DNA of 64,000 bases from Dyella sp. BiH032 (GCF_031954525.1 NZ_CP134867.1:3906001-3970000); one strand, 5' to 3'. Positions 27,038 through 37,225 are shown, counted from the stretch's first letter. Notes: generated by a model not told the origin, from the letters alone. Numbers and translations are program-made.

Positions 27038-27049
27038 GAACGTATGTTC
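27038..27049. promoter_or_regulatory. Inverted repeat GAAC-N4-GTTC upstream of the NlpC/P60 gene
   Basis: GAACGTATGTTC lies 89 bases upstream of the gene start and abuts TATATC on the minus strand, a possible -10. The half-sites are perfect. On the minus strand CGAACATACGTTC resembles the LexA box of Gram-positive bacteria, but LexA of Xanthomonadales is reported to use a different site, so the binding factor is unknown. About one such site is expected by chance in 64 kb. Confidence 0.25.
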
Positions 27050-27130
27050 GATTGGGGTTAACTGAACCCTGCGGTTTCAAAAAGCTGAAAGCCTCAGAAA
27101 CGCGTGGCATCTCCCTGAAAACAACGGCAA

Positions 27131-27150
27131 AACGCTGCAGCTCCGCAGCG
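27131..27150 (-). terminator. Weak terminator-like hairpin downstream of yggS
   Basis: Stem CGCTGC (27133-27138)/GCAGCG (27145-27150), followed on the minus strand by TTTTGCCGTTGTTTT. It is about 90 bases past the yggS stop. The stem is short and the T-run brief, so this is tentative. Confidence 0.35.
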
Positions 27151-27238
27151 GGCCTAAGAATTTTTCCTAGTTAACCAGTGTCGCGGGAGTGTGACGGAGG
27201 TCCGTAACAGGTCCGCTGCGAGGCCGCAGCCGGATGCG

Positions 27239-27943
27239 TCAGGCGCGGCGGCCGAAGATCGCGGTGCCGATCCGCACTTCGGTGGCGCCCTCGGCGATGG
27301 CCAGGGGGAAATCGCCGCTCATGCCCATGGAAAGCCGTGGAAGGTCGTGCCCCTGGGCCGTCATGCGATCGCGCAGCTCGCGCAGCAGGCGGAAGCAGGC
27401 GCGCACGGGCGCCGGGTCCTCCGCGTTCACGGCCATGGTCATCAGGCCGCGCACCCGCAGGGTGTCCAGGTTCCGCAGGGCGGCCAGGAAGGCCGGCAGT
27501 TCGTCCGGCGGCAGGCCGTGCTTGCTCTCTTCCGGCGACGTTTTCACCTGGATCAGCACTTCGAGGGCGCGGCCCTCGGCCTGAAGGCGGCGATCCAGTG
27601 CCTCGGCCAGGTCCAAGCGGTCCAGCGACTGCACTTCGCTGGCCAGCCGCGCCACGTCCTTGGCCTTATTGGTCTGCAGATGGCCGATCACCACCCACTC
27701 GATGCCGCAGTCGGCCAGCGGGCCGGCCTTCTCGCGGATTTCCTGCACCTTGTTCTCGCCGAAACGATGCAGCCCCAGCGCGACTGCCGCGCGGATGGCA
27801 TCGGTGCCGAAGGTCTTGCTCACCGGCAGGATGGACACCTCCGCAGGCGCGCGGCCCGCGTCGCGGCAGGCCGCATCCACGCGCTCGCGCACGGCCGTCC
27901 AGTTGGCACGGAGATAACCGAAGTCGTCGTTCGTTTCGCTCAT
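27239..27943 (-). CDS. yggS: YggS/PLPBP family pyridoxal-phosphate homeostasis protein
   Basis: A 234-residue single-domain PLP protein. The PLP lysine is K43 in ILPVSKTFG, followed by HRFGENKVQEI and WVVIGHLQTNKAKDV, both family signatures; RGLMTMAV, SMGMSGDFPLAI and EVRIGTAIFG complete the barrel. Members have no catalytic activity and buffer PLP to protect amino-acid metabolism. ATG 27943 is chosen over in-frame ATGs upstream, which overlap the M20 gene. It lies 40 bases after that gene and probably shares its transcript. It is often beside proC in other genomes, not here. Confidence 0.94.
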   Translation of the reverse strand: MSETNDDFGYLRANWTAVRERVDAACRDAGRAPAEVSILPVSKTFGTDAIRAAVALGLHRFGENKVQEIREKAGPLADCGIEWVVIGHLQTNKAKDVARLASEVQSLDRLDLAEALDRRLQAEGRALEVLIQVKTSPEESKHGLPPDELPAFLAALRNLDTLRVRGLMTMAVNAEDPAPVRACFRLLRELRDRMTAQGHDLPRLSMGMSGDFPLAIAEGATEVRIGTAIFGRRA

Positions 27944-27983
27944 GGGACGCAAGCACGCGCCGCCCGTGGGCGGCGCGATCCGC

Positions 27984-29408
<1,425 letters not shown>

Positions 29409-29619
29409 GAGGGACTCCTGGGGAAAAGGGGAAAGCGCGCATTGTATCAGCGCCCTCCGAGCGCCCGCCGACACGCGCGTAGGCGACGGCGCACGCACGG
29501 CACCGCCACAAGCCCACGACGCGAAACTGGCAACGCCGGCAGCGATGCACCACGTGCAGCGGGCATCGTGATGGGGCGGCGCGGAGGCGCCGCGCTTCCA
29601 CCCATACGAGGAGATTTCC

Positions 29620-29937
29620 ATGTTCCGCAAGCTTGCGATCGCCGCCTTCGGCCTGGCCCTGGTCCTGCCGCTGCACGCCGCCACGCCGGTCAACATCAAC
29701 ACCGCGGACGCCGTGGCCATTGCCAAGGCACTGGACGGCATCGGCCCCGCGAAGGCGGCCGCCATCGTGGCCTGGCGCGAAGAACACGGTCCGTTCAAGA
29801 GCGTGGACGAAGTGGGCCAGGTGAAGGGCGTCGGTGCCGAAACCCTGGAACGCAACCGTTCCGCCATCCAGCTCTCGGGCGACGTCGCCAAGGCGGATGC
29901 GCCGCCCAAGGCCAAGGCGAAGAAGAGCGAGGAATAA
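29620..29937 (+). CDS. ComEA-like helix-hairpin-helix protein, exported
   Basis: A 105-residue protein: signal peptide MFRKLAIAAFGLALVLPLHA, then a double helix-hairpin-helix (VNINTADAVAIAKALDGIGP and EVGQVKGVGAETLERN), then a charged tail PKAKAKKSEE. The NINTA opening and paired HhH are the ComEA DNA-binding module, which in Gram-negative competent bacteria binds incoming DNA in the periplasm. A good GAGGAG site precedes the ATG. With type IV pilus genes elsewhere in the window this fits DNA uptake, though a competence role is inferred. Confidence 0.88.
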   Translation: MFRKLAIAAFGLALVLPLHAATPVNINTADAVAIAKALDGIGPAKAAAIVAWREEHGPFKSVDEVGQVKGVGAETLERNRSAIQLSGDVAKADAPPKAKAKKSEE

Positions 29938-30122
29938 CTTCCCGCCGATGGCCGGCGGCAACCCCGGCCCGCCAGACAACCGCACGCTATGGGAGTCGCA
30001 CCCTGGAAAACATGAGCCGGGCGGCCGGGCGCGCGGGCGTCAACCCAGGCACCGGTCGGTGGGCGGCCCTGCCGTCGCCGCCCATGGACACTGGAAGAGC
30101 CCGCTTCGATCAACCGTTTACC

Positions 30123-30152
30123 TCCGGCGCGGCCCTGGCGGGCCGCGCCGGA
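30123..30152. repeat. 13-bp perfect hairpin upstream of the SET gene
   Basis: TCCGGCGCGGCCC (30123-30135), loop TGGC, GGGCCGCGCCGGA (30140-30152). No T-run follows on either strand, so it is not an ordinary terminator. CCTACACT at 30157-30164 just after it could supply a -10 for the gene at 30237. Confidence 0.55.
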
Positions 30153-30236
30153 TGCGCCTACACTCCGCCTTCACGTCCGCCCGCCCGGGCGGAGCCGCTC
30201 AGGCCCCATGCAGCGCAACCATCCGCTTTCATCGCC

Positions 30237-30713
30237 ATGATCCTGCCGCGTTACCGTATTGCCGCCTCGGGAATCGGCGGCGCCGGCAAGGGGCTGTTCC
30301 TGGAGGAAGACGTCGACGCCGGGCGCATCGTCACCGCGCCGGACGCGATCGACCGCACCTGGAGCCTGGCCGAGATGCTCGGCTCGCCCGAGCTGAAATC
30401 CCAGCTCCACGCCAGCGCCCGCTGGTTCGAGGACCGCTACACGCTGTCCCCCGACTGGCCGGACGAGTGCTACATCAACCACAGCTTCGATCCCACCGGG
30501 CTGTGGCACCTGGGATTCGTGTTCGCCCTGCGGGACCTGCCCGCGGGCACCGAGATCACCGTGGATTACCGCCACCTCCTCCCGCCCGGTCAGGAAGAGG
30601 ACTTCATCGACGCGGCCACCGGTGGGAAAATCGTCGGCCTGCCATGGGCCGAGAGCCTCGCCTCGAGTACCCGAGCCCTCGCTAGCCTGCTGGCCAGCAC
30701 GCACGCCCATTGA
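30237..30713 (+). CDS. SET domain-containing protein
   Basis: A compact 158-residue protein containing a bare SET fold: GKGLFLEEDVDAGRIV at the start, CYINHSFDPTG (the NHS pseudoknot motif, about residues 80-90), and LPAGTEITVDYRHL, matching the GEEL-x-DY element. The domain uses S-adenosylmethionine to methylate protein lysines; bacterial versions of this small type have no known substrate. ATG 30237 is the only in-frame start with the conserved N-terminus. Seven bases separate it from the GNAT gene, so the two may be co-transcribed: two protein-modifying folds side by side. Confidence 0.84.
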   Translation: MILPRYRIAASGIGGAGKGLFLEEDVDAGRIVTAPDAIDRTWSLAEMLGSPELKSQLHASARWFEDRYTLSPDWPDECYINHSFDPTGLWHLGFVFALRDLPAGTEITVDYRHLLPPGQEEDFIDAATGGKIVGLPWAESLASSTRALASLLASTHAH

Positions 30714-30720
30714 TCCTGCG

Positions 30721-31263
30721 ATGTTCGACATACCCACTCTCGAAACCGCGCGCCTGCGCCTTACCGCCCTCTCCGCCCGCCATTTCGACGACTACGCCGC
30801 GATGCTCGCCGACCCCACCAGCACCCGCTGGGTGGGCGATGGCGAACCGCTGGACCGCGGTCACGCCTGGCGTTCGCTCGCGATGCTGCTCGGCCACTGG
30901 CAGCTACGCGGCTACGGCATGTGGGCGCTGGAACTGAAGGACACCGGCGCCTTCGTGGGCCGTGCGGGCCTGATGAATCCGGAAGGCTGGCCGGACATCG
31001 AGCTGGGCTGGATGCTGCGGGCCGAGTACCGCCATCACGGCTACGCCACCGAAGCCAGCGCGGCCATCCTCGATCACGCCTGGAACCAACTGCGCGCGCC
31101 ACGCGTCATCAGCCTGGTGCGGGTGGGCAACGAAGCGTCCGACCGCCTGGCCGAGCGCCTCGGCGGCGAACACATCGAAGACATGGATTTCTGCGGCGCC
31201 TACAACCACGTCTTCGCCTACTACCCGCCGTTCCGCGAATCGCGCCGCGCCGCCTACGCCTGA
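30721..31263 (+). CDS. GNAT N-acetyltransferase, RimJ/RimL type
   Basis: A 180-residue acetyltransferase. The opening LETARLRLTALSARHFDDYAAM is the RimJ/RimL-like start; ELGWMLRAEYRHHGYATEAS holds the acetyl-CoA binding loop (about 108-127), and ISLVRVGNEASDRLAERLGG is motif B. Members acetylate protein N-termini or small amines. ATG 30721 gives the canonical start; the frame is open upstream into the SET gene. The HutD-family gene follows 13 bases later. Confidence 0.87.
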   Translation: MFDIPTLETARLRLTALSARHFDDYAAMLADPTSTRWVGDGEPLDRGHAWRSLAMLLGHWQLRGYGMWALELKDTGAFVGRAGLMNPEGWPDIELGWMLRAEYRHHGYATEASAAILDHAWNQLRAPRVISLVRVGNEASDRLAERLGGEHIEDMDFCGAYNHVFAYYPPFRESRRAAYA

Positions 31264-31276
31264 GCGCGCCGGCATC

Positions 31277-31855
31277 ATGAGCGCTTTCCGCCCGGTGCCC
31301 GCCTCGGCGCAACGCACGGAAGCCTGGGCCAACGACGCGGGCACCACCACCGTGCTGGACAGCGGGCCCGATGCCGCGGAATGGCGTTGGCGCCTGAGCA
31401 TCGCCAGGATCGACCGCGACGCCGACTTCTCTCCCCTGCCCGGCGTGCGCCGCCGCTTCGCGCCGCTCGACGCGCCGGTGACGCTCACGTTTCCGGGCGG
31501 ACGCGAGAAACATGTGTTGCGCCTTGAGACGTTCCGCTTCGACGGCGCGGACGTGCCGCACGCGCAGCTCGGCGACGGCCCGACACGGGCCTTCAACCTC
31601 ATGTTGCGCGACGGCGCCGAAGGCGAGCTGATCGCGCGGCCGCTGACCGGCGCGATGGTCCTCCCGCTGGCGCGCGGCACGCGCTGGTTCTTCCATCAGC
31701 TGGCCGGCCGCGCCCGGCTCGATATCGCCGGCGAGACCATCGAAGCCGAACAGGATGCATCGTTCTGGATCGAAGCCACCGGCACGCTGCGCATCGAAGG
31801 CGGCGGGGAGGTGGTGCTGGTCCGCATCGAGGATACGGCGTCTCCGGGCGCGTAA
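31277..31855 (+). CDS. HutD/Ves family protein
   Basis: A 192-residue double-cupin-like protein. WANDAGTTTVL and WRWRLSIARIDRDADFSPLPGVRR are the family signatures near the N-terminus, with FNLMLRDG in the middle and a C-terminal beta repeat. HutD proteins often sit in histidine-utilisation operons and are proposed to adjust hut expression, and E. coli Ves is cold-induced; a molecular function is not known. No hut genes are present here, so a histidine link is not supported by context. Confidence 0.85.
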   Translation: MSAFRPVPASAQRTEAWANDAGTTTVLDSGPDAAEWRWRLSIARIDRDADFSPLPGVRRRFAPLDAPVTLTFPGGREKHVLRLETFRFDGADVPHAQLGDGPTRAFNLMLRDGAEGELIARPLTGAMVLPLARGTRWFFHQLAGRARLDIAGETIEAEQDASFWIEATGTLRIEGGGEVVLVRIEDTASPGA

Positions 31856-32038
31856 CGGTCGCCGGCGTACGGCACCTCGGCACCACGAAACGAAGTTCTC
31901 CGCGAACGCGCCTTCGCACAGCACCGCATGACGGCCGGCGTAGAGATGCCATGCCCGCCAGATGGCCATCGCGAAGCAAGCCCAGGCAGCATGCCTACGG
32001 ACTTGAGCCCATCCCTCACGCATGACACGATCCGGCGA

Positions 32039-32488
32039 ATGACCCGCTCTCCCGCCGAGGACCTGCACCTGCGCGATCTCGCCCGGCTACGCCGCGTGCG
32101 CGACCGCATCGACCGGGAATACGCGCAGCCGCTGGACGTCGAAGCGCTCGCGCGCGGCGTGCACATGTCGGCAGGCCATCTCAGCCGCCAATTCCGGCTC
32201 GCCTACGGCGAATCGCCCTACGCCTACCTGATGACGCGGCGGATCGAGCGCGCGATGGCGCTGCTGCGCCGTGGCGACCTCAGCGTCACCGACGTCTGCT
32301 TCATGGTCGGCTGTGCCTCGCTGGGCACCTTCAGCACGCGCTTCACCGAACTGGTCGGCATGAGCCCGAGCGCCTACCGGCGCCAGGAAGGGCTCGCCAC
32401 CGAGGGCATGCCGTCCTGCGTAGCCAAGCAGGTCACGCGACCGGTCAGGAATCGAGAAGCGCCGGTCGCCGAACCGAACGTAGAGTGA
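32039..32488 (+). CDS. AraC family transcriptional regulator, DNA-binding domain only
   Basis: A 149-residue regulator that is almost entirely the AraC DNA-binding domain: EYAQPLDVEALARGVHMSAGHLSRQF is the first helix-turn-helix and DVCFMVGCASLGTFSTRFTELVG with MSPSAYRR the second. There is no ligand-binding N-terminal domain. In-frame ATGs at 31928 and 31991 give longer forms; 32039 matches the typical start of these short AraC proteins. The stop overlaps a possible GTG start of the VOC gene, and short AraC regulator/VOC pairs are common in related genomes, so it probably controls its neighbour. Confidence 0.86.
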   Translation: MTRSPAEDLHLRDLARLRRVRDRIDREYAQPLDVEALARGVHMSAGHLSRQFRLAYGESPYAYLMTRRIERAMALLRRGDLSVTDVCFMVGCASLGTFSTRFTELVGMSPSAYRRQEGLATEGMPSCVAKQVTRPVRNREAPVAEPNVE

Positions 32489-32526
32489 CCGCCACGGCCA
32501 CCGCCGTTCACTGGGAACCGATCGAC

Positions 32527-32937
32527 ATGAACCTTTCCATCCATTCCACCTTTCTGCCGCATACCGACGCGGAAGCATCGCTCGCCTTCTACCGGGACAC
32601 GCTCGGCTTCGAAGTGCGCAACGACGTCGCCTATGGCGGCAAGCGCTGGATCACCGTGGGCCCTGCCGGCCAGCCGGGCACGTCCATCGTGCTGACCCCG
32701 GCCGGCATCACGCCGGGCCTGACGGACGACGAACGCCGTACCATCGCCGAGATGATGGCCAAGGGCACGTACGCCATGATCATCCTGGCCTCCAAGGATC
32801 TCGACGGTACGTTCGAGCGCATCCAGGCCACCGGCGCGGAAGTCATCCAGGAACCGACGATGCAGCCCTATGGCGTACGCGACTGCGCCTTCCGCGATCC
32901 GGCCGGGAACCACGTGCGCATCAACGAAGTTCGCTGA
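32527..32937 (+). CDS. VOC (glyoxalase/bleomycin-resistance) family protein
   Basis: A 136-residue vicinal-oxygen-chelate protein with the paired beta-alpha-beta-beta-beta modules: FLPHTDAEASLAFYRDTLGFEV at the start and YGVRDCAFRDPAGNHVRI at the end. ATG 32527 (MNLSIHS) matches the usual family start; a GTG at 32485 would overlap the AraC stop and add fourteen residues. Family members include glyoxalases, dioxygenases and antibiotic-binding proteins; which applies here is unknown. It ends 50 bases from the convergent membrane protein gene. Confidence 0.86.
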   Translation: MNLSIHSTFLPHTDAEASLAFYRDTLGFEVRNDVAYGGKRWITVGPAGQPGTSIVLTPAGITPGLTDDERRTIAEMMAKGTYAMIILASKDLDGTFERIQATGAEVIQEPTMQPYGVRDCAFRDPAGNHVRINEVR

Positions 32938-32987
32938 GCGGCGAACTGCACCGCGCCCGGCACCGCGACGGCACCGGGCGCGAAACG

Positions 32988-33887
32988 TCAGAAGGCCGGC
33001 CGACGACCGCCGCCGAGCGACCGTGCCACCTCGGCCAGCGAAAACAGCCGCGCCGTGCGGGTCCAGGCGATCGCCGCCACCGCCAGCTGCGTGAGCAGGA
33101 AGCCGAGCAGCAGGCCCGATCCCACTGCCGTGGTATTGGCCCTGACCACGCCGAGCGCGAAGGCGATGCCGAAGCCGACGACCGTGACGAGCAGATAGGC
33201 GAACAGACTGCTGAAGGGGCGGCGCAACAGCTGCCACAGTCCGCGCCAGATGCCCTTGGTCGCCGAGCGCAGGCCGACGTCGGCAATGAACGCCGCGCGG
33301 CCGGATTCCACGATCACCTGCGCCAGCACCACGCACAACACCGCCAGGGCGAGCATCCAGTGCGTCGACGCCTGGGCCTGCGATTCCAGCACCGCGAGTT
33401 CGGTCTTGTCCTGCAGCCCATCCATGACGGTCTTCGCCGCCCAGCCCGCGATGCCGTACGGCACCAGGGACCACAGCATCAGGCGGAACATCCGGCCGTA
33501 CTCGACCACGCCGCTCTGCAGCAGATGGCCGAAGCCGAGCGGCCGTCCGGCGCGACCGCTGCCCACCACCATGCCGTCGAGCAGCGGCGAGAGCAGCACC
33601 GTCAGCACCAGCCCCGCGAACAGAGTGCCGTGCACCGCGCCGCTGCTGGCGGAGAGGCCGCGCACGACGTCGCCGAACATCATCGCGTCGAACTGGCGTG
33701 CCCACGCGTCGGCATGGACCGAATGGTTGAGCATCGCGCCGAGCGCACTCATCAACGGCAGCGCCGCGAGCAACGCGGGCAACAGCATCAGCAGCGTCCA
33801 CAGCAGGATCAGGCGCCACTGCAAGGCGGCGAAGGGGGCGCCGAACAAAGCGCCGAGGGAAACCCGTCGGGAATTCTTGAAGGCCAT
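32988..33887 (-). CDS. Predicted integral membrane protein, coupled to the M1 peptidase
   Basis: A 299-residue hydrophobic protein with about six predicted membrane segments (near residues 26-52, 85-105, 130-155, 180-200, 232-252 and 258-278). I do not recognise a named family from motifs. Its start overlaps the stop of the M1 peptidase gene (TGATG), so translation is coupled and it probably assists that enzyme, for instance by anchoring it or moving its products. A GC-rich inverted repeat (CGCGCCCGG 32952-32960/CCGGGCGCG 32974-32982) lies past its stop. Confidence 0.8.
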   Translation of the reverse strand: MAFKNSRRVSLGALFGAPFAALQWRLILLWTLLMLLPALLAALPLMSALGAMLNHSVHADAWARQFDAMMFGDVVRGLSASSGAVHGTLFAGLVLTVLLSPLLDGMVVGSGRAGRPLGFGHLLQSGVVEYGRMFRLMLWSLVPYGIAGWAAKTVMDGLQDKTELAVLESQAQASTHWMLALAVLCVVLAQVIVESGRAAFIADVGLRSATKGIWRGLWQLLRRPFSSLFAYLLVTVVGFGIAFALGVVRANTTAVGSGLLLGFLLTQLAVAAIAWTRTARLFSLAEVARSLGGGRRPAF

Positions 33888-36166
33888 CACAGGGTCACCA
33901 GGAAAGAGTAGAAAGCCTGCAGCAGCGCGCCCACGTCCGCGGTCCAGCGGCGCGCGGCGGCGCCGTTCGACTTGACGGTGCGGCTGTCGTTCAACTTGTC
34001 GGCATCGAGCAGGACCTTCCGATCCGGATCCAGCTCCGCCGACACCACCTTGGAAGGTTTGTCGAAGACGAAGCGCGCCCAGCGCCGCTCGTCGTTCCAG
34101 CGCACATCCTCGTGGCTGCCGTCGGCAAAGGTGACGCGCAGCAGCTGCGGCACCGGCGCGCCATCGCGCACCACCGTCACCGTGCCGCGCCAGGGGAACG
34201 GGCCCTCGCCGGGCTTGGCGTCCTTGTGCGCCTTCTCCCAATCTTTGCGCTGCTGGTCGAGCTGCTTATCCAGCTCCTCCGCGTCCACTTCGCTGCGCTT
34301 GCCGTCCTTGTCGAACACGCCCGCCTGCGGCACCACTTCGTCGTTGTCGATCGAGGCGACGCGGTCGTCGATAAAGGCGGTGCCGTAGACGTACTGGTCG
34401 AAGACCTCGTTGACGTTCTTCGCATCGCCCGAGACGTCGATCAAGGCCGCCTTCAAGTCGGCCACCGACGGGTGGCGGAAATGCCAACGGCGGTAGTACT
34501 CGCGGAACGCCTTCTCCATCACCGGCTTGCCGAGTCGCTCTTCCAGATCGTGCATGGCGGTGGCGGTGCGTGAATACACCGTGCCGTAGCTGCTGCTCGA
34601 AAAACGGTTCCACGCGTTCTCGGAGAGCGCGTCGTACGGCGACTTCAGCCCCGCGCTCATCCGCTCCATCGTGAACACGTCGATCGACGGACGAATGCCC
34701 AAGCGCGCCGCCCAGGAACTGGGCACCAGGATGCGCTGGCCGCGCTCGCGCAGCATGCGCTGGTCCCAGTACTCGTTGAGCCCTTCGTCCAGCATCGGCT
34801 CCTCGAACTCGTTCGAGGCGAGCAGGCCATAGAAATAGCCGTGGCCGAACTCGTGGATGGTGACGAAGTCGATCTCCCATTGGTCCGAGGTGCGCGGGTC
34901 GATCTTCGAATAGCCTTCCGCGGTGAAGAAGGTCGGGTATTCCATGCCGCCGGCTTCGGCCGCGTTGTACGGCGGCACTACCGCGGTCACCGTGCGGTAG
35001 GGATACGCCCCCAGCGTGCGGGAGAAATAGTCCAGCGAATCGGTCGTCGCCTTCAGCACCGGCTGCGCGCTGGCCTTGTATTCCGGCGGATAGATCACCC
35101 GCACCGCGACCTTCGGCACACCCGGGCCCGCATAGCTGCCGTCGAGCGTCTGGTAGCCCTTGGCGGCGACCCAGGCGAAGTCGTGCACGTCGGCCTGCAC
35201 GAAACGATAGGTGGTCTTGCCGTTGGCCTGTTCCGGCGTGCCCTGCAGTTCGCCCACCGCACCGACGGTGTAATCGGAAGGCACGGTGAGGCGCACGTCG
35301 TAGCTGCCGAAGTCGGCGTAGAACTCGCTGTTGAAATGGAACTCGTGCGCGTTCCAGCGCAGTTCCCTGGCGCCGCGCTCGCCCGGCAGCTCCAGCACGG
35401 CGATCTTCGGGAACCATTGCGCGACCAGGTTGAAATCGCCCCACCAGCCGGTGCGCTCGACCACGCGCGGCAGCTGGCTGAGGAAGTCGATGTCCAGGGT
35501 CAGCGTCTCGCCCGCGCCCACCGGTTGCGCCAGGTCGACGCGCACCACGGTCTGGTCGGTCTTCGGGCCGCCATCCGGCTGCACGAAACTCCACTTGAGC
35601 GCCGTCTCGCCCTGCTGCACGCGCTGCAGGTCGATCCAGCCCCACTGCCCTTTCTTCAGCGTGGCGGCGCCGCGCGAATGGCCGTGCGCGGTGAGCACGC
35701 GTCGTTCGGAGAAGAAGGTGCTGCCCTCGTTCTTGAAAGCATTGAGATACAGATGCAGGTACACGCTGCGTACCGGACGGTCGCTGCGGTTGCGCCAGGT
35801 CATCTGTTCGCGCCCGGTGACGGCATGTTTGGCGGCGTCCAGGTCCGCGTCGATGCGATAGCTCACCACTCGATCGGACAGCGTCGTCTCGGTGCCGCTG
35901 CGCTCGCCGCCCCAGGCGCCTGGCGCGCTGGGTTCGCGCACGCCCGCGGCATCGCCGCGCGCCAGCGGAATCTCCGCCGCCTCGGCCGAGGTGCCGGGCG
36001 ACCCTGCCGCCTCCGTCGTCACCTTCTGCCCTACCGGCACCGCTCGCGGCACGGCGCCGCCGCTGGCCGCCGGCGCCGGGGCGTCCTGTGCCCATGCCAT
36101 CCACGATGCCGCGCCGAGCGCCAGCACCCAAGCCAGTCCAACGACCCGGACCGTTCTTCCCGCCAT
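33887..36166 (-). CDS. M1 family metallopeptidase (aminopeptidase)
   Basis: A 759-residue gluzincin. A signal peptide (residues 1-30, ending AWAQ) and a Pro/Ala linker precede the M1 fold. The exopeptidase motif is present as GGMEYP (GxMEN variant), zinc ligands are H438 and H442 of HEFGH with E461 in MLDEG, exactly 18 residues on. The C-terminus holds a hydrophobic stretch. ATG 36166 follows GGGGAGAG and is preferred over 36235. Expected role: removal of N-terminal residues from peptides in the periplasm. Followed by a coupled membrane protein gene. Confidence 0.92.
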   Translation of the reverse strand: MAGRTVRVVGLAWVLALGAASWMAWAQDAPAPAASGGAVPRAVPVGQKVTTEAAGSPGTSAEAAEIPLARGDAAGVREPSAPGAWGGERSGTETTLSDRVVSYRIDADLDAAKHAVTGREQMTWRNRSDRPVRSVYLHLYLNAFKNEGSTFFSERRVLTAHGHSRGAATLKKGQWGWIDLQRVQQGETALKWSFVQPDGGPKTDQTVVRVDLAQPVGAGETLTLDIDFLSQLPRVVERTGWWGDFNLVAQWFPKIAVLELPGERGARELRWNAHEFHFNSEFYADFGSYDVRLTVPSDYTVGAVGELQGTPEQANGKTTYRFVQADVHDFAWVAAKGYQTLDGSYAGPGVPKVAVRVIYPPEYKASAQPVLKATTDSLDYFSRTLGAYPYRTVTAVVPPYNAAEAGGMEYPTFFTAEGYSKIDPRTSDQWEIDFVTIHEFGHGYFYGLLASNEFEEPMLDEGLNEYWDQRMLRERGQRILVPSSWAARLGIRPSIDVFTMERMSAGLKSPYDALSENAWNRFSSSSYGTVYSRTATAMHDLEERLGKPVMEKAFREYYRRWHFRHPSVADLKAALIDVSGDAKNVNEVFDQYVYGTAFIDDRVASIDNDEVVPQAGVFDKDGKRSEVDAEELDKQLDQQRKDWEKAHKDAKPGEGPFPWRGTVTVVRDGAPVPQLLRVTFADGSHEDVRWNDERRWARFVFDKPSKVVSAELDPDRKVLLDADKLNDSRTVKSNGAAARRWTADVGALLQAFYSFLVTL

Positions 36167-36544
36167 ATCGTCTCTCCCCTCGCGATACGCCAGCGTGCGA
36201 CATGTGCGCACGAGCCGGCATAGGCCAAAGGTCACGGAACGAAGACGGCCATGGCATGCCCGGCGGCGCCATCACCTTCCTCGACCGAATCGCTTCCGCG
36301 GCATCACCATTCCGGCGGCGCATCCGACCCGTCGGCCGGCACCGCCCGCGCGCTCGGCCAGGACTGCGTAAGCGGCCGTGCAACGACGCCGTGCGCAAGC
36401 TGTCCCAGCGGTCCGTCCGGGCGCTAAGCTGCCCGGCAACAACGCCGCCGGTGGGGCGGCCAGTACGGATAGGCCATTGATGAGCAGCACTCGCCACTTA
36501 CTCGAAACACCCGCCACGACGCCGCGCGCCCGCCGGAGCCTCCC
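36167..36544. other. 378-base divergent intergenic region
   Basis: It separates the M1 peptidase gene (leftward) from the response regulator gene (rightward). It contains TGACCTTTGGCCTA on the minus strand (36221-36234), about 55 bases before the M1 start. Nothing else was recognised; no gene is supported on either strand. Confidence 0.55.
36221..36234 (-). promoter_or_regulatory. TGACCTTTGGCCTA element upstream of the M1 peptidase gene
   Basis: An exact 14-base copy, on the transcribed strand, of the element at 2927-2940 upstream of the first M13 peptidase gene. A near-exact copy is at 40996-41009. It lies 54 bases before the M1 ATG. A promoter or activator site is inferred from recurrence at similar positions. 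Confidence 0.45.
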
Positions 36545-37225
36545 ATGCGCATCCTGATCGCCGAGGACGATCCGGCCATCGCCGCCGGCGTGTGTGCATC
36601 GCTGCGCCAGAGCGGCCACGCCGTGGACCACGTGAACGATGGCGCCCGCGCCGATACCGCGCTGCGCGACACGCCTTACGACCTGCTGATCCTCGACCTG
36701 GGCCTGCCCAACCTGGACGGCAGCGAGGTGCTGCAGCGCCTGCGCAAGCGCGGCGCCGGCATGCCGGTGCTGGTGATCACCGCCCGCGAGGGCCTGCGCG
36801 AACGGGTCCGCGTGCTGGATCTCGGCGCCGACGATTACCTGGTGAAGCCCTTTGCCCTCGCCGAATTCGAAGCCCGCGTGCGCGCCCTGCTGCGGCGCTA
36901 TACAGCCCAGGGCGCGCCCGAACTGACCATCGGACGGCTGCGCCTGGACCTGCCCGGTCACCGCGCCTGGGTAGGCGACACGCCGCTCGAACTGACGGCG
37001 CGCGAGTTCGGCCTGCTGGAGGCGCTTGCCGCCCGGCCGGACCGCGTCACCAGTCGCGCCCAGCTCGTCGAGGCGCTGTGCAACTGGGACGAGGAACTCA
37101 CCGACAACGGGCTGGACATCGCGATCTACCGGCTGCGCCGCAAGCTCTCCGGTTCCGGCACGCAGGTGCGCACCATCCGCGGTCTCGGCTATCTGCTGGA
37201 GGAATCGAAGGACGGCGCCGAGTGA
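36545..37225 (+). CDS. OmpR/TctD-type response regulator
   Basis: A 226-residue regulator. The receiver domain (1-115) has the acidic pocket E7/D8/D9, phosphoacceptor D51 in LILDLGLPNLDG and K101 in LVKPF. The winged-helix domain (about 125-220) carries ELTAREFGLLEAL and GLDIAIYRLRRKLSGSGTQVRTIRGLGYLL. It pairs with the histidine kinase gene whose GTG start overlaps its stop (GTGA). Response regulators of this subgroup (TctD, QseB, PmrA) often govern envelope or transport genes; no target is adjacent apart from this pair. Confidence 0.95.
   Translation: MRILIAEDDPAIAAGVCASLRQSGHAVDHVNDGARADTALRDTPYDLLILDLGLPNLDGSEVLQRLRKRGAGMPVLVITAREGLRERVRVLDLGADDYLVKPFALAEFEARVRALLRRYTAQGAPELTIGRLRLDLPGHRAWVGDTPLELTAREFGLLEALAARPDRVTSRAQLVEALCNWDEELTDNGLDIAIYRLRRKLSGSGTQVRTIRGLGYLLEESKDGAE

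Noticed and set aside
32952..32982. GC-rich inverted repeat as a terminator between the VOC and membrane protein genes
   Set aside because: A 13-base loop and no T-run on either strand; it may still be a weak stop, but support is poor.
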